Positions 26,760 through 36,621 of a stretch of 55,802 bases of DNA are shown piece after piece; the first letter of the stretch is position 1; each line of letters begins with the position of its first letter. The notes beneath the pieces are model-generated. The model did no database searches, was not told the DNA's origin, and saw only the letters and a program-made list of their open reading frames with translations. The stretch spans positions 1 to 55,802 of the forward strand of contig JADHPM010000009.1 of assembly GCA_016778465.1 (NCBI GenBank), in the 5' to 3' direction. The DNA is from Methylophilaceae bacterium. GTDB lineage: Bacteria; Pseudomonadota; Gammaproteobacteria; Burkholderiales; Methylophilaceae. The translations under genes and the position numbers were made by a program.

Positions 26760-29240
26760 ATGACAACTCTTCTTATCGTTGAATCGCCATCAAAAGCAAA
26801 AACTATTGGTAAATACTTAGGCAAAGATTTTGAGGTACTTGCATCATACGGGCATGTCAGAGATCTGCTTCCAAAAACAGGGGCAATAGATACTAATAGC
26901 TTTGAAATGACTTATGCACCAATTGAAAGAAATAAAAAATATGTTGATGAGATTTTCAAGGCCGTAAAAAAAGCAGATGCCATATACTTAGCCACTGATC
27001 CTGATAGAGAAGGTGAAGCAATATCCTGGCATCTTTCCGAAATGCTTAAGGAAAAAAAATTAGTTGGGTCTAAGCCAGTAAAACGTGTAATTTTTGAAGA
27101 GATTACCAAGTCAGCTATCACTGAGGCAATCAAAAATCCTCGGGATTTATCAATGAATTTAGTTAATGCCCAGCAGGCCAGAAGGGCATTAGATTATCTA
27201 GTGGGTTTTAATTTATCTCCGTTGTTATGGAAAAAAATAAGGCGTGGTTTATCCGCGGGTCGTGTCCAGAGTCCTGCACTCAGGCTCATCATTGAAAGAG
27301 AAAATGAGATAGAGAAATTTATTCAAAAAGAATATTGGAGCATCCACCTGGACGCGTTAAAGGAAAAAGCAGGTTTTTCCTCAAAACTTTTTACACTTAA
27401 TAACGAAAAAGTGGAGCAATTCACTGTTACCTCTCAAACGCAACAAGAAAAAATAGTTGGTGAATTATTGCTAAAAAGCTCTGGGAAGGCAACTGTTTCA
27501 AGGGTAGAAAAAAAACAAAGGATAAGAAAACCGTCTGCACCTTTCACGACCTCAACAATGCAACAAGAAGCTGTTAGAAAATTAGGTTTTACAACAAATC
27601 GAACCATGCGTGTTGCGCAACAATTATATGAGGGAATTGAAACAAAGGAGGGGGCGATTGGGCTTATTAGTTATATGCGAACAGACTCCATGAACTTATC
27701 CAACGAATCTATTGCGCAAATTCGATCATATCTCAAGAATCATTATGACTCTGAATATTTACCTTTAAAAGCTATCGGATACAAAACAAAAGCAAAGAAT
27801 GCTCAGGAGGCTCACGAAGCTATTCGCCCCACCAATGTCGAAAATTCACCAGAAAAACTTAAAGCTTATTTGTCTGATGAGCAATTTAGACTTTATGACA
27901 TGATTTGGAAGCGAACGTTATCATGCCAAATGTCAGCAGCAATTTTTGATGCCGTCAGCGTAGACATCCAAATAGGAAAAGGTGAGACAATTTTTAGAGC
28001 GTCAGGACAAACGCTAAAATTTGCTGGGTTCATGTCTGTCTATCTGGAAAGTGAAGATGATCCAAAAAACAATGATGACGAAGATAATAAGCTCCCTGCC
28101 CTTGAGGTTGGAGATATTTTAACGGTCAAGAGAATTTATGGAGATCAACATTTCACAGAACCGCCACCAAGATATACTGAGGCAAGTTTAGTTAAAATCT
28201 TGGAAGAATATGGTATTGGTCGACCATCTACCTATGCAAGTATTATCTCAACCTTACAAGATAGAGAATATGCGCTGCTTGAGAAAAAACGATTCACGCC
28301 ATCCGATGTTGGAAAGGTCGTTAACAAATTCCTAACACAACATTTTGACCACTATGTTGATTATGATTTCACGGCAAGCCTAGAGGAGCAACTTGATAAT
28401 ATCGCAAGATCCGAAGCGAATTGGACTGAAGTGCTAAAGAATTTTTGGGTTGATTTTGATAAACAAATTAAAGAAAAAGAAAATATCGATCGCTCGGAAA
28501 TTACTCAAGAGGCCATTAATGAAAACTGTCCAAAATGTGAACAGCCATTATTTATAAAGCTCGGACGTAGAGGTAATTTCATTGCATGTTCTGGATATCC
28601 CAAATGTGACTTTACAAGGAATGTGAACGGTGAGTTACCCCAAGAGCCGAAAGTAATTTTTGTTGATCATGAGACCAAACAGAATGTATTGCTCATGATG
28701 GGCCCTTATGGTCCCTATCTGCAAATTGGGGAGTTAAATAAAGAGGAAAAGAAAAAGCCCAAAAGAGTCAGTATCCCCCCCGAGATTCCAATGGCAGATG
28801 TTAATGAGGAAATTGCAAAGAAACTTTTATCTCTACCTCTTGACTTGGGATTACACCCAGACACAAATAAAAAGATAGTTGCCAATATCGGTCGTTTTGG
28901 GCCCTATGTAAATCACGATGGTAAATTTAAATCTATACCAAAATCTGAAAATATCTTTGAACTTACTCATACTAGAGCTGTGGAATTAATAAATGAGGCA
29001 ATTGCAAAAAATGCGCCACTAAAAGTGCTTGGTGAAGATGAAGAAAAAAATCTGTCGGTGGAGATATTTAACGGGAGATATGGCCCATATGTTCAAAGGG
29101 GATCAACAAAAGCTCCAATTGCAAAAAATATAGATATTGATGAAATCACATTAGAATTAGCATTAGAAATGATCAAAAATAAAGAAAGTAAGACAAAAAC
29201 CGGAAAGAAAAAATCTCCTAAAAGTAAAAAGGCAGCCTAA
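26760..29240 (+). CDS. topA: DNA topoisomerase I
   Basis: TopA relaxes negative supercoils as a type IA topoisomerase. The Toprim domain (IVESPSKAKTIGKYLG at the start, then LATDPDREGEAISWH near residue 80) is followed by the catalytic domain with the active tyrosine Y305 in GLISYMRTDS. A four-cysteine zinc ribbon (CPKC then CSGYPKC near residues 590-620) precedes two further topo_C repeats with GRFGPYV and GRYGPYV, and a lysine-rich tail. Length 826 aa fits proteobacterial TopA. Its stop abuts the stop of the convergent peptidase gene with no gap. Confidence 0.97.
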   Translation: MTTLLIVESPSKAKTIGKYLGKDFEVLASYGHVRDLLPKTGAIDTNSFEMTYAPIERNKKYVDEIFKAVKKADAIYLATDPDREGEAISWHLSEMLKEKKLVGSKPVKRVIFEEITKSAITEAIKNPRDLSMNLVNAQQARRALDYLVGFNLSPLLWKKIRRGLSAGRVQSPALRLIIERENEIEKFIQKEYWSIHLDALKEKAGFSSKLFTLNNEKVEQFTVTSQTQQEKIVGELLLKSSGKATVSRVEKKQRIRKPSAPFTTSTMQQEAVRKLGFTTNRTMRVAQQLYEGIETKEGAIGLISYMRTDSMNLSNESIAQIRSYLKNHYDSEYLPLKAIGYKTKAKNAQEAHEAIRPTNVENSPEKLKAYLSDEQFRLYDMIWKRTLSCQMSAAIFDAVSVDIQIGKGETIFRASGQTLKFAGFMSVYLESEDDPKNNDDEDNKLPALEVGDILTVKRIYGDQHFTEPPPRYTEASLVKILEEYGIGRPSTYASIISTLQDREYALLEKKRFTPSDVGKVVNKFLTQHFDHYVDYDFTASLEEQLDNIARSEANWTEVLKNFWVDFDKQIKEKENIDRSEITQEAINENCPKCEQPLFIKLGRRGNFIACSGYPKCDFTRNVNGELPQEPKVIFVDHETKQNVLLMMGPYGPYLQIGELNKEEKKKPKRVSIPPEIPMADVNEEIAKKLLSLPLDLGLHPDTNKKIVANIGRFGPYVNHDGKFKSIPKSENIFELTHTRAVELINEAIAKNAPLKVLGEDEEKNLSVEIFNGRYGPYVQRGSTKAPIAKNIDIDEITLELALEMIKNKESKTKTGKKKSPKSKKAA

Positions 29241-30098
29241 CTACCTTCTAGACATTTGACTCTGTCGAATATAGTTTTTTTCCATCCACTTTTTAACCCT
29301 TTTTGCATCAGCAAAACGGGTGAGTTTACCGTAAGAATTTAAAAAAACCATAATTACCGGCTCATTATTAACTATAGCCTGCATAATCAGACATCGTCCA
29401 GATTCCCTTATAAATCCTGTTTTAGATAAACCTATATCCCATATACCTTTTCTAACTAATCGATTTGTATTTACAAAACCAATTTTGTAATTTCTCTTGC
29501 CATAATTGATTTCACCTTGTGGTTCAGTTGTCATCTTTCTTATCAAAGGATATTGATAGGCGGCTTGGGCCATTTTTACTAAATCAATAGCTGTAGAGGT
29601 ATTCCCTTTATGAAGCCCAGTGGGATCTCTAAAATTAGTAGAAAACATTCCAAGCTTTTTTGCTTTAACGTTCATTGCATCAACCAAACCTTGTCTACCC
29701 GTTGGATAAGAACGACTTAAAGCTGAGGCGGCACGATTATCAGAAGCCATCAAAGCAAACTCAAGTAATTCATATCTAGTCAACTTTGAGCCAATCGGTA
29801 TTCGAGAACCTGTGCGTTTGATGCGATCAATGTCTGCTTTTGTAACTTTAATTTCTTGGTCTAAATTCACACCTGAATCAAGAATTACCATGGCAGTCAT
29901 GAGCTTAGTTAATGATGCGATGGAACTTATAGAACCAGCACTTTTTTCATAAATTATCTCGCCTGTTTTCTGATTTACCACAATCGCTTTAGCGGAACGG
30001 ACATCAGGCAGGTTGCTATTTTTTGCGTAAGAAAGTGAATTAAATAAAAATACAAAAGAAATTATCAATAAAATTGTAGAGAAGTGTTTATTGATCAA
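29241..30098 (-). CDS. pbpG: D-alanyl-D-alanine endopeptidase, PBP7 (PbpG) family
   Basis: This low-molecular-weight penicillin-binding protein cleaves peptide cross-links in the periplasm. After a signal peptide (about residues 1-25) come the three serine-peptidase motifs: SLTK (active serine) near residue 63, SDN near residue 119 and KTG near residue 226. At 285 aa it is a compact S11 enzyme. The only plausible start is TTG at 30098, preceded by AAGGATT. Convergent topA ends at the adjacent base. Confidence 0.92.
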   Translation of the reverse strand: MINKHFSTILLIISFVFLFNSLSYAKNSNLPDVRSAKAIVVNQKTGEIIYEKSAGSISSIASLTKLMTAMVILDSGVNLDQEIKVTKADIDRIKRTGSRIPIGSKLTRYELLEFALMASDNRAASALSRSYPTGRQGLVDAMNVKAKKLGMFSTNFRDPTGLHKGNTSTAIDLVKMAQAAYQYPLIRKMTTEPQGEINYGKRNYKIGFVNTNRLVRKGIWDIGLSKTGFIRESGRCLIMQAIVNNEPVIMVFLNSYGKLTRFADAKRVKKWMEKNYIRQSQMSRR

Positions 30099-30127
30099 TG
30101 CTAATCCTTATTCATTTGTTCAGTATG

Positions 30128-30156
30128 ATCATATACAATTGGGATTAAATTGTCAT
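30128..30156 (-). promoter_or_regulatory. pbpG promoter
   Basis: On the minus strand ATGACA (30151-30156), a 17-nt spacer and TATGAT (30128-30133) match a sigma70 promoter at five of six -35 positions. The transcript would start near 30121, giving a leader of about 23 nt that includes the AAGGA site. The -10 overlaps a plus-strand TATGAT (30124-30129) that may serve gcvH. Confidence 0.5.
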
Positions 30157-30176
30157 TAAAAAGTAAAGGTATTTCA

Positions 30177-30551
30177 ATGAATTATGAAGAAAACTTACTG
30201 TTTACAAAAGAACATGTATGGATAAAAAAATTACATGGTAATTTTTTTAAATTAGGAATTACTAATTTTGCTCAGGATCTTTTGGGGGATATTGTATTTG
30301 TTGAGATACATTTAAATAGAGAGGTTGCAGGTGGTGAGAGCCTTGGCTCAATTGAGTCAGTAAAAACAGCATCTGAAATAATCTGTCCAAATTTATGCAA
30401 GGTTCAATCGGTTAATGAGGAAATTCTCAAGACTCCTGAATTGATAAATGATGCGCCCTATGAAACTTGGATATGTGAGGTGGAGTTCATTACGGAAATA
30501 AAGTCTGAGAATTTTCTTACCCATAAAATGTATCAAGAGTCTATAAAGTAA
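30177..30551 (+). CDS. gcvH: Glycine cleavage system H-like lipoyl protein
   Basis: H protein carries the methylamine intermediate of glycine cleavage on a lipoyl arm. The 124-aa sequence has the family pattern FTKEHVWIK, GITNFAQDLLGDIVFVE and the lipoylation site in SIESVKTASEI with K63 as the modified lysine. I start at ATG 30177, which follows AAAGG; an upstream TTG at 30150 is unlikely. No gcvT or gcvP is nearby, so it stands alone here; it could serve glycine cleavage encoded elsewhere or act as a lipoate carrier. It ends 11 nt inside the convergent holC. Confidence 0.88.
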   Translation: MNYEENLLFTKEHVWIKKLHGNFFKLGITNFAQDLLGDIVFVEIHLNREVAGGESLGSIESVKTASEIICPNLCKVQSVNEEILKTPELINDAPYETWICEVEFITEIKSENFLTHKMYQESIK

Positions 30552-30960
30552 TTAATTCAGACTCATCTATAGCATTGAGACGAAAGCCACAATCACGATA
30601 AAATTTGAAGCGGTCACGTGCCAGATTTTTATCTTCCTCTTCAGATGAAACAAGTTCGTATAATTTTAAATAACGACTAAAATCATTAGTTAATTTTAAA
30701 GAACAGTTTACCAAAACATCGTCCATCTTGTCGGTCTGGAAAGTAGTTAAAAAAACTCTGTCAAATTCTGAAAAATTTTCTTCAGAATTAACTATGAAAG
30801 AATCCTTACTTGCCCATAAATCATTGCTTAAATTTGATGAAAATTTATCATCTTCACAGAAAATTAAAATAGAGTGTCTTCTCTTGAAAAGTGATCGTGT
30901 TAGTCTTAATGTAAGGGATCTTTTGTCCTGTACATTCAAAATGAACTGAATATTCGTCAA
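30541..30960 (-). CDS. holC: DNA polymerase III chi subunit HolC
   Basis: HolC links the polymerase III clamp loader to single-strand binding protein. The 139-aa protein has a compact alpha/beta form with RSLTLRLTRSLFKRRHSILIFCED near the start and RFKFYRDCGFRLNAIDE at the end, both typical. It starts at TTG 30960, 3 nt after the pepA stop, the pepA-holC order common in proteobacteria. Similarity is moderate, so position supports the call. Confidence 0.83.
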   Translation of the reverse strand: MTNIQFILNVQDKRSLTLRLTRSLFKRRHSILIFCEDDKFSSNLSNDLWASKDSFIVNSEENFSEFDRVFLTTFQTDKMDDVLVNCSLKLTNDFSRYLKLYELVSSEEEDKNLARDRFKFYRDCGFRLNAIDESELITL

Positions 30961-30963
30961 GAA

Positions 30964-32439
30964 TTATTTTTTTGCTTGATCAATTAAAAATTGACTTAGT
31001 AAAGGAACAGGTCTTCCAGTACCACCTTTCTCTTTTCCAGATACCCATGCAGTACCTGCAATATCCAAATGAGCCCAACTATATTTCTTTGCAAAACGAG
31101 ATAGGAAGCAGGCTGCAGTTATACTTCCGGCGGCACGACCACCAATGTTGGCCATATCTGCAAAATTACTATTTAATTGAGATTGATATTCATCCCATAA
31201 AGGCATTGGCCATGCCTCATCAAGCGCCCTAACACCAGCATCCTTTAATTCACCAGATAACTCATGATCATTACTAAATAAACCGGTGGCATGATGTCCC
31301 AAGGCAATTACACAGGCACCTGTAAGGGTTGCGACATCAATGACGACCTCTGGTTTATATCTTTCGGCATATGTTAGAGCGTCACATAGTATTAATCGAC
31401 CTTCAGCATCTGTATTTAGTATCTCTATTGTTTGACCTGACATACTTTTGACAATATCTCCAGGCTTGACAGCATTTCCATCAGGTAAATTTTCACAAGA
31501 GGGAATCAGAAAAATAATATTTAATGGTAAGTTAAGTTCACCAATTGTTTTCATTGTTCCAAGAACGGTGGCAGCACCACACATATCATATTTCATTTCA
31601 TCCATATCAGGCGAAGGTTTAATTGATATGCCCCCTGCATCAAATGTAATCCCCTTGCCAACAAGAATGATAGGTTTTTTATTTTTTGGGCCCCTTAAGC
31701 TTTCAACAACAATGAACTTTGGCGCCTCCCTGCTTCCCTTTGCTACTGACAAAAATGAACCCATTTTTAATTTTTCAATCTGCTTTTGATCATAAACTTT
31801 TGCTTTCATGCCAAAAGTATTAGCAATCTTTTTAGCTGTTGATGCTAGGTAAGATGGAGTGCAAATGTTGGGTGGTAAATTTCCAAGGTCCTTAGTTAAA
31901 TTAGCACCCTCAGCAATAGCAACTCCATGCTTAATCCCCAAAGCAAGATCTTTATGAAATTCTCCATTAAAAAAAATCGTATTAATGAAAGTTTTTGCTG
32001 CCCTTTTTTTATCAGACTTTTGGCTATTAATTACATAAAGGGAATCAATAATTGCTCGACTAAAATATTCACCAATTTGATGGGGGCTTTTAGTTTTACA
32101 TAAAAATTGATCAAAACAAATTGAATGGCTTTTTATATTTAACTGCTTAATTAAGTCACTGACAGACTTAAATGACTTAAACATTTGTTTGTTTGAAATT
32201 GCATCAAGATCACCTAAATTAACTAAAATGATTCTCGCAAAAAATTGATTTCCAGTAATGCAGCTAACCTTGCCTACTTCATTTGGTAAATCACCTAATG
32301 CTAAAAATTTTCTCACAAGGACTAATGTATCTTTATCGAAGAGCTCAGGTCTAATTATTTCGTTGTGTTGATTTAAAGCAATTGTTGAAACATCAGTTTT
32401 TTTCGAACCGATTTGTCCTTTTTTAATATCAAATTTCAT
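30964..32439 (-). CDS. pepA: Leucyl aminopeptidase PepA
   Basis: PepA is an M17 dinuclear-metal aminopeptidase that also binds DNA in some bacteria. The metal and catalytic residues lie in [15 protein letters not shown] near residue 260, [12 protein letters not shown] and the signature [14 protein letters not shown] near residue 340. Length 491 aa is standard. AGGGAC precedes the ATG at 32439. It is divergent from lptF; pepA beside lptFG is the conserved arrangement. Confidence 0.96.
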   Translation of the reverse strand: MKFDIKKGQIGSKKTDVSTIALNQHNEIIRPELFDKDTLVLVRKFLALGDLPNEVGKVSCITGNQFFARIILVNLGDLDAISNKQMFKSFKSVSDLIKQLNIKSHSICFDQFLCKTKSPHQIGEYFSRAIIDSLYVINSQKSDKKRAAKTFINTIFFNGEFHKDLALGIKHGVAIAEGANLTKDLGNLPPNICTPSYLASTAKKIANTFGMKAKVYDQKQIEKLKMGSFLSVAKGSREAPKFIVVESLRGPKNKKPIILVGKGITFDAGGISIKPSPDMDEMKYDMCGAATVLGTMKTIGELNLPLNIIFLIPSCENLPDGNAVKPGDIVKSMSGQTIEILNTDAEGRLILCDALTYAERYKPEVVIDVATLTGACVIALGHHATGLFSNDHELSGELKDAGVRALDEAWPMPLWDEYQSQLNSNFADMANIGGRAAGSITAACFLSRFAKKYSWAHLDIAGTAWVSGKEKGGTGRPVPLLSQFLIDQAKK

Positions 32440-32461
32440 TTAATGTCCCTATTTATTTGTT

Positions 32462-32469
32462 ACTATAAT
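32462..32469. promoter_or_regulatory. Overlapping divergent -10 elements between pepA and lptF
   Basis: The 37-nt gap holds TATAAT on the plus strand (32464-32469) and TATAGT on the minus strand (32462-32467), offset by 2 nt. The plus element ends 7 nt before the lptF ATG, so lptF mRNA would begin at or next to its start codon. Recognisable -35 hexamers are lacking. Confidence 0.4.
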
Positions 32470-32476
32470 CATCAAA

Positions 32477-33598
32477 ATGTTATACAAATCAACCCTGATA
32501 AAAGAATTATTCTATACTTCGATATCCACGATTTTAGTGCTATCAGGTGTTGTCGTTGCTCAAAGAGCAGTCTACATCTTTCGTTTGGCGTCTAAAGGTA
32601 TTATACCAAACGATACGATTGAAACTGTTTTAGTTTTCAATCTTTTGAAGCACATGCCTCTGCTATTAAGTCTTACTATTTTTATAACTATCCTAATGAC
32701 TTTAAGTCGTTGGTATCGAGATAGTGAAATGATTACATGGCTTACATCAGGCTTAAGCATAAAAAAATTATTTTTACCTATTCTTAATTTTTGTTTACCA
32801 GTCGTCATATTAATCGGGGTTCTTTCTTTGTATGTGAGTCCGTGGGCAATTCAAAAAGCTGAAGAGTATAAGAGCGGATTAAAAACCAGGGATGAAATCT
32901 CTGCATTGACTCCAGGCTCGTTCAAGGAATCGAAATCTGATAATCGTGTTTTTTATATTGAAGGGTTAGATGAAATCGGAAAATCAGTGAAAAACATTTT
33001 TGTTCAGTCTGTTGAAAAAAATAAAATCGGGGTAGTTGTCTCCAATGAAGGTGAAAGAATTGAAGAGAAAAGTGGTGAAGAATATATTGTTCTTAAACAA
33101 GGTAAACGCTATGAATCTATTAAGGAAACCAACGAATTTTCTACCACTACCTTTGATGAATATGGATTATTAATTGAGAAAGAAACCCCAAATCTTTTAA
33201 GTATTAGCTCTTTGGATAACTATGAGGCGCTACCAACAATTGATCTAATTAAAATTGCTTTCTCAAGGCAAGATTTAAGAAATAAATATGTTGCTGAAAT
33301 TATGTTTAGAGCTTCTCAACCTGTGTCTGCAATCATATTATTATTTATTGCTATTTTATTAAGTTATGTGAATCCCAGAGCGGGTCGATCAATGAATATT
33401 ATAACTGCGCTATTAATATTTATTATTTACCACAACTTGATGGGGGTTTTTCAAAGCTTAGTTGGAACTGGTAAAATTTCACTTTGGTTTGGATTCTGGC
33501 CTCTCCACCTTTTTTTTATTATTACAGTCTCCTTTTTAGTGAAACGGCGTTTAAATAACTTGCCACTTGTACCCTCTTTCTCTTTTATTAAAAAATGA
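32477..33598 (+). CDS. lptF: LPS export permease LptF
   Basis: LptF is one of two permeases of the LptB2FG transporter that pulls LPS from the inner membrane. The 373-aa protein begins with the membrane segments of the YjgP/YjgQ family, has a central periplasmic beta-jellyroll (about residues 125-260) and closes with three helices including YVNPRAGRSMNIITALLIFIIYHNL. No ribosome binding site precedes the ATG and a TATAAT ends 7 nt before it. It overlaps lptG by 4 nt. Confidence 0.94.
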   Translation: MLYKSTLIKELFYTSISTILVLSGVVVAQRAVYIFRLASKGIIPNDTIETVLVFNLLKHMPLLLSLTIFITILMTLSRWYRDSEMITWLTSGLSIKKLFLPILNFCLPVVILIGVLSLYVSPWAIQKAEEYKSGLKTRDEISALTPGSFKESKSDNRVFYIEGLDEIGKSVKNIFVQSVEKNKIGVVVSNEGERIEEKSGEEYIVLKQGKRYESIKETNEFSTTTFDEYGLLIEKETPNLLSISSLDNYEALPTIDLIKIAFSRQDLRNKYVAEIMFRASQPVSAIILLFIAILLSYVNPRAGRSMNIITALLIFIIYHNLMGVFQSLVGTGKISLWFGFWPLHLFFIITVSFLVKRRLNNLPLVPSFSFIKK

Positions 33599-34659
33599 TT
33601 GATAAATATCTAAATAAAGAATTTTTAATTAACATAAGCATGATCTTGTTGGGGCTTATTGCCCTATTTGCATTCTTTGATTTTATGCAAGAAATAAATG
33701 ATCTTGGAAAAGGCAGCTATGGATTATTTCAAGCCTTAATATATATCGCGCTCACAATACCCGGAAGAATTTATGAAATTATTCCCCTCGCTGTTCTTTT
33801 GGGATCAATGTTAGCTGTAGGCCAATTATCAAATTCATCGGAACTAACTATAATTCGTTCCTCAGGGTATTCCATCAAAAAAATTGCAAAAACACTTATA
33901 TTGGTTGGCATTTTTTTTGCATTACTGAGCATTTTCATTGGTGAATTTATCACTCCAACTAGCGAAAAAGCCGCACAGCAACTAAAAATCAATTCTAAAG
34001 CGTCAGTTGTGTCTCAAGAGTTTCGCTCAGGTTTTTGGATCAAGGATGGCGATAACTTTGTCAATATTGAGAATGTTTTACCTGATGCGTCACTTGAGGG
34101 AATCAACATTTATGAATTTGACACGAACTTTAATTTAAGAACAATTTCAAAAGCAAAAAAAGGACAATTCGTTGATGGACTATGGAAGCTCGAGGCTATT
34201 ACTCAAAAAATAATTAAAGAAAAAACAATTGAAACCGTTACGATAGAGAAAGGAAGCTGGAAATCCTTAATGCGTCCTGAAATGATCAATGCACTAATTA
34301 TCTCTCCAGAAAAAATGTCTACGATTAATCTATTAAAATTTATTAATTACTTGAAAAAAAATAACCAAAAGTCTACAAAATATGAAGTCGCTCTATGGGA
34401 AAAAATCATCCATCCTATAATGCCTATTATTATGATTATTTTTGCAGTTCCGTTTGGTTTTTTTCAAGAACGGTCAGGTGGTAAATTTTTCAAAATGTTC
34501 ATTGGTATTATTGCTGGTATTGCCTATCAAATATTTAACACAATGATCAGGCATCTAAGTTTACTCTATGATTGGCAGCCTTTTTTAAGTGCACTTATAC
34601 CCACCACAATTTTCTTTTTAATTGGTATTTATATGATTATTCGCTTTGAACATAGATAA
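33595..34659 (+). CDS. lptG: LPS export permease LptG
   Basis: LptG is the second permease of the LPS exporter. The 354-aa sequence has the family layout of membrane helices flanking a periplasmic jellyroll, with LAVGQLSNSSELTIIRSSGYS near residue 68 and PFGFFQERSGGKFFKMFIGIIAGIAYQ near residue 285. Its ATGA overlap with lptF implies coupled synthesis. The final 23 nt overlap the 3' end of the convergent RDD-family gene. lptB, lptA and lptC are not in the window. Confidence 0.94.
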   Translation: MIDKYLNKEFLINISMILLGLIALFAFFDFMQEINDLGKGSYGLFQALIYIALTIPGRIYEIIPLAVLLGSMLAVGQLSNSSELTIIRSSGYSIKKIAKTLILVGIFFALLSIFIGEFITPTSEKAAQQLKINSKASVVSQEFRSGFWIKDGDNFVNIENVLPDASLEGINIYEFDTNFNLRTISKAKKGQFVDGLWKLEAITQKIIKEKTIETVTIEKGSWKSLMRPEMINALIISPEKMSTINLLKFINYLKKNNQKSTKYEVALWEKIIHPIMPIIMIIFAVPFGFFQERSGGKFFKMFIGIIAGIAYQIFNTMIRHLSLLYDWQPFLSALIPTTIFFLIGIYMIIRFEHR

Positions 34660-35029
34660 TTTTTGAACCTAGAATTTTGTCATGAAATGGTCTGTCTCTA
34701 AATATGATAGGTATATAACCAATTGCAAAGAAAAATAATCCAGCTGATGCCAAAAGGTATCTCAAAACAAAAAAATGAATATTTTTAGTCCCTACTAAAA
34801 GCTGTAACCTCCAAGCTTTCATGCCTATTGTTTGCCCGCCTCGAACCCAAGAAAAAATATAATAAAAGCCTGATATGATCCAATAACTTAATTGGTATAA
34901 GATTGTTTTATATTCATAATTATCCTCAATGACAAAAAGTAAAAGGGGAGAAATTGTCAACCAAATGCCCAACTGAATGATAATGTCATAGAAAAAAGAC
35001 ATTAGATATTTAAAAGGAGTTGGTTGCAT
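34637..35029 (-). CDS. RDD-family membrane protein
   Basis: The 130-aa membrane protein has the RDD layout: an early helix after RYLMSFFYD-like sequence (KYLMSFFYDIIIQLGIW), then GGQTIGMKAWRLQLL and a final helical pair. The usual Arg-Asp-Asp at the first helix is degraded to MSFFYD. The function of RDD proteins is poorly known; some are linked to transport. I start at ATG 35029, which forms a TAATG junction with the exchanger gene before it, instead of an upstream TTG-type start inside that gene. Confidence 0.8.
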   Translation of the reverse strand: MQPTPFKYLMSFFYDIIIQLGIWLTISPLLLFVIEDNYEYKTILYQLSYWIISGFYYIFSWVRGGQTIGMKAWRLQLLVGTKNIHFFVLRYLLASAGLFFFAIGYIPIIFRDRPFHDKILGSKIIYVQSE

Positions 35030-36027
35030 TAAAAGATTAAGAGAAGATATGCAAAGTATAAGCTTCCTGAAAGCAAGACATGCCAAACTTTTAAAGCACC
35101 AAAATGAATTATCGTTCTGATCCAGATAACCGATAAGATGGTAATGATAAATAAAAGAGAAATCTCATTTTTTGGCTCCCAAGGCGTAAGAATTATGCCT
35201 AAAGCAGGCAACAGAGTTCCCTGAAAAACCATCGCCCCTGTTATATTACCGAATGCTAGAGTATCTTTTTTTCTTCTAATCCATAATATGCTGTTTACTT
35301 TCTCAGGTAATTCAGTGGCTACGGGTACGACCATAATTGACAAAACAAGAACTGAAATACCAACGTATGAGGCCACAATCTCAATTTGACCTACAAACCC
35401 TTTCGCACCAATTATCAGCAAAGCTAGCCCAATAAATAGTTGTAATAAAATAGTGAAAGAATTGACAGGCAAGCCAATCCGATTAAGCAACATTGGATGC
35501 TCTGCATCGGTGCCATGACCAGCTTCTACAAGTTTTTTTGATGCTCGAATTGTTCTGTATAAATAAAAAATGTAAATACCCACCATCATGATACCGATTA
35601 AATTTCTAACGAAGATATTTGAATGTGGGATATAAAGAGCAATACCTGCAAAAATAAAAGCTACAAGAAAAAAATCTAAATCACGCTTGATGCCAGTTTG
35701 CTCAACGACAAAATGGCCTTTGAATCCTCTTTTAAATAATGAAAAAAGTCCAATCAAACCCAATGCAATTGTTCCTAACATGAGTGGTGCTCCTAAAATT
35801 GAACCTACCCCAATATCATGGCTAGTTTCAATTGATCCAGAAGGAAAAAGTAATGCAATAATTGGCACCGAAGTCTCTGGAAGAGCAGTGCCAACTGCTG
35901 CAAAAATAGAGCCTGTAACACCCTCTGATATTTTTAATTTTTGCCCAAAATGCTCCAAGGCATTTGTAAAAACTTCTGCGGCTATCAAAATGATGAGCAA
36001 CATAATGCATAAATTTAGAAAAACCAT
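35029..36027 (-). CDS. Sodium/calcium exchanger-family membrane protein
   Basis: This 332-aa integral membrane protein has two inverted repeats of the NCX/CaCA superfamily: AAVGTALPETSVPIIALL near residues 44-61 and VPVATELPEKVNSILWIRRKKDTLAFGNITGAMVF near residues 240-275, each carrying an acidic residue for cation binding. About ten hydrophobic segments are seen. Which cation it moves cannot be told. AGGAAG precedes the ATG. It is divergent from ampD and coupled to the RDD gene. Confidence 0.86.
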   Translation of the reverse strand: MVFLNLCIMLLIILIAAEVFTNALEHFGQKLKISEGVTGSIFAAVGTALPETSVPIIALLFPSGSIETSHDIGVGSILGAPLMLGTIALGLIGLFSLFKRGFKGHFVVEQTGIKRDLDFFLVAFIFAGIALYIPHSNIFVRNLIGIMMVGIYIFYLYRTIRASKKLVEAGHGTDAEHPMLLNRIGLPVNSFTILLQLFIGLALLIIGAKGFVGQIEIVASYVGISVLVLSIMVVPVATELPEKVNSILWIRRKKDTLAFGNITGAMVFQGTLLPALGIILTPWEPKNEISLLFIITILSVIWIRTIIHFGALKVWHVLLSGSLYFAYLLLIF

Positions 36028-36053
36028 TAGACTTCCTAGATGAATATTGAAAA

Positions 36054-36061
36054 ATTATAAG
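36054..36061. promoter_or_regulatory. Overlapping divergent -10 elements between the exchanger gene and ampD
   Basis: The 42-nt gap contains TATAAT on the minus strand (36054-36059) and TATAAG on the plus strand (36056-36061). The plus element ends 8 nt before the ampD ATG, which has no ribosome binding site, suggesting a leaderless ampD mRNA. The -35 regions are weak. Confidence 0.38.
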
Positions 36062-36069
36062 CTATTTTA

Positions 36070-36621
36070 ATGAAATCACCATTGTCCCTTACACTTGATA
36101 AAACAGGATTTGTTAAAAATACTAGACATCTAAAGTCTCCAAATTTTAGCCTCAGACAACCTAATGTTCAAATTGAATTAATTGTTATTCATGCAATTAG
36201 TATGCCGCCTGATCAATTTGGTGGTAGTGATATTGAAAAGCTATTTACAAACAAACTTAACTTTAATGATCACCCATTCTATAAAACAATAGAAAATCTT
36301 AAAGTCTCAGCACATTTTTTAATTAAGAGAACTGGGGAATTAATTCAGTTTGTGAGTTGTCTCAACAAAGCCTGGCATGCAGGTGCATCTCATTGGAGAG
36401 AAAAAACGGATTGTAATGAATTTTCTATTGGAATTGAGCTAGAAGGATCAGACAAAACTGACTTTACTGAGTTACAATATGAGCACTTAAATGAGTTAAT
36501 AAAGCTCCTATGCCAACATTATCCCATCAAAGATATTTTAGGGCATAGTGATATTGCTCCAGATAGAAAAACTGATCCAGGCCCAAACTTTAATTGGAAT
36601 AAGATAAAAAAAAATCGATGA
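36070..36621 (+). CDS. ampD: 1,6-anhydro-N-acetylmuramyl-L-alanine amidase AmpD
   Basis: AmpD is the cytoplasmic zinc amidase that strips peptides from anhydromuropeptides during wall recycling. The zinc ligands are the histidine in IVIHAIS near residue 40, the later histidine in LGHSDIAPDRKTDPGP and its aspartate; WHAGASHWRE and FSIGIELEG complete the pattern. Length 183 aa with no signal peptide supports AmpD over periplasmic amidases. It overlaps the downstream efflux adaptor gene by 4 nt. Confidence 0.94.
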   Translation: MKSPLSLTLDKTGFVKNTRHLKSPNFSLRQPNVQIELIVIHAISMPPDQFGGSDIEKLFTNKLNFNDHPFYKTIENLKVSAHFLIKRTGELIQFVSCLNKAWHAGASHWREKTDCNEFSIGIELEGSDKTDFTELQYEHLNELIKLLCQHYPIKDILGHSDIAPDRKTDPGPNFNWNKIKKNR

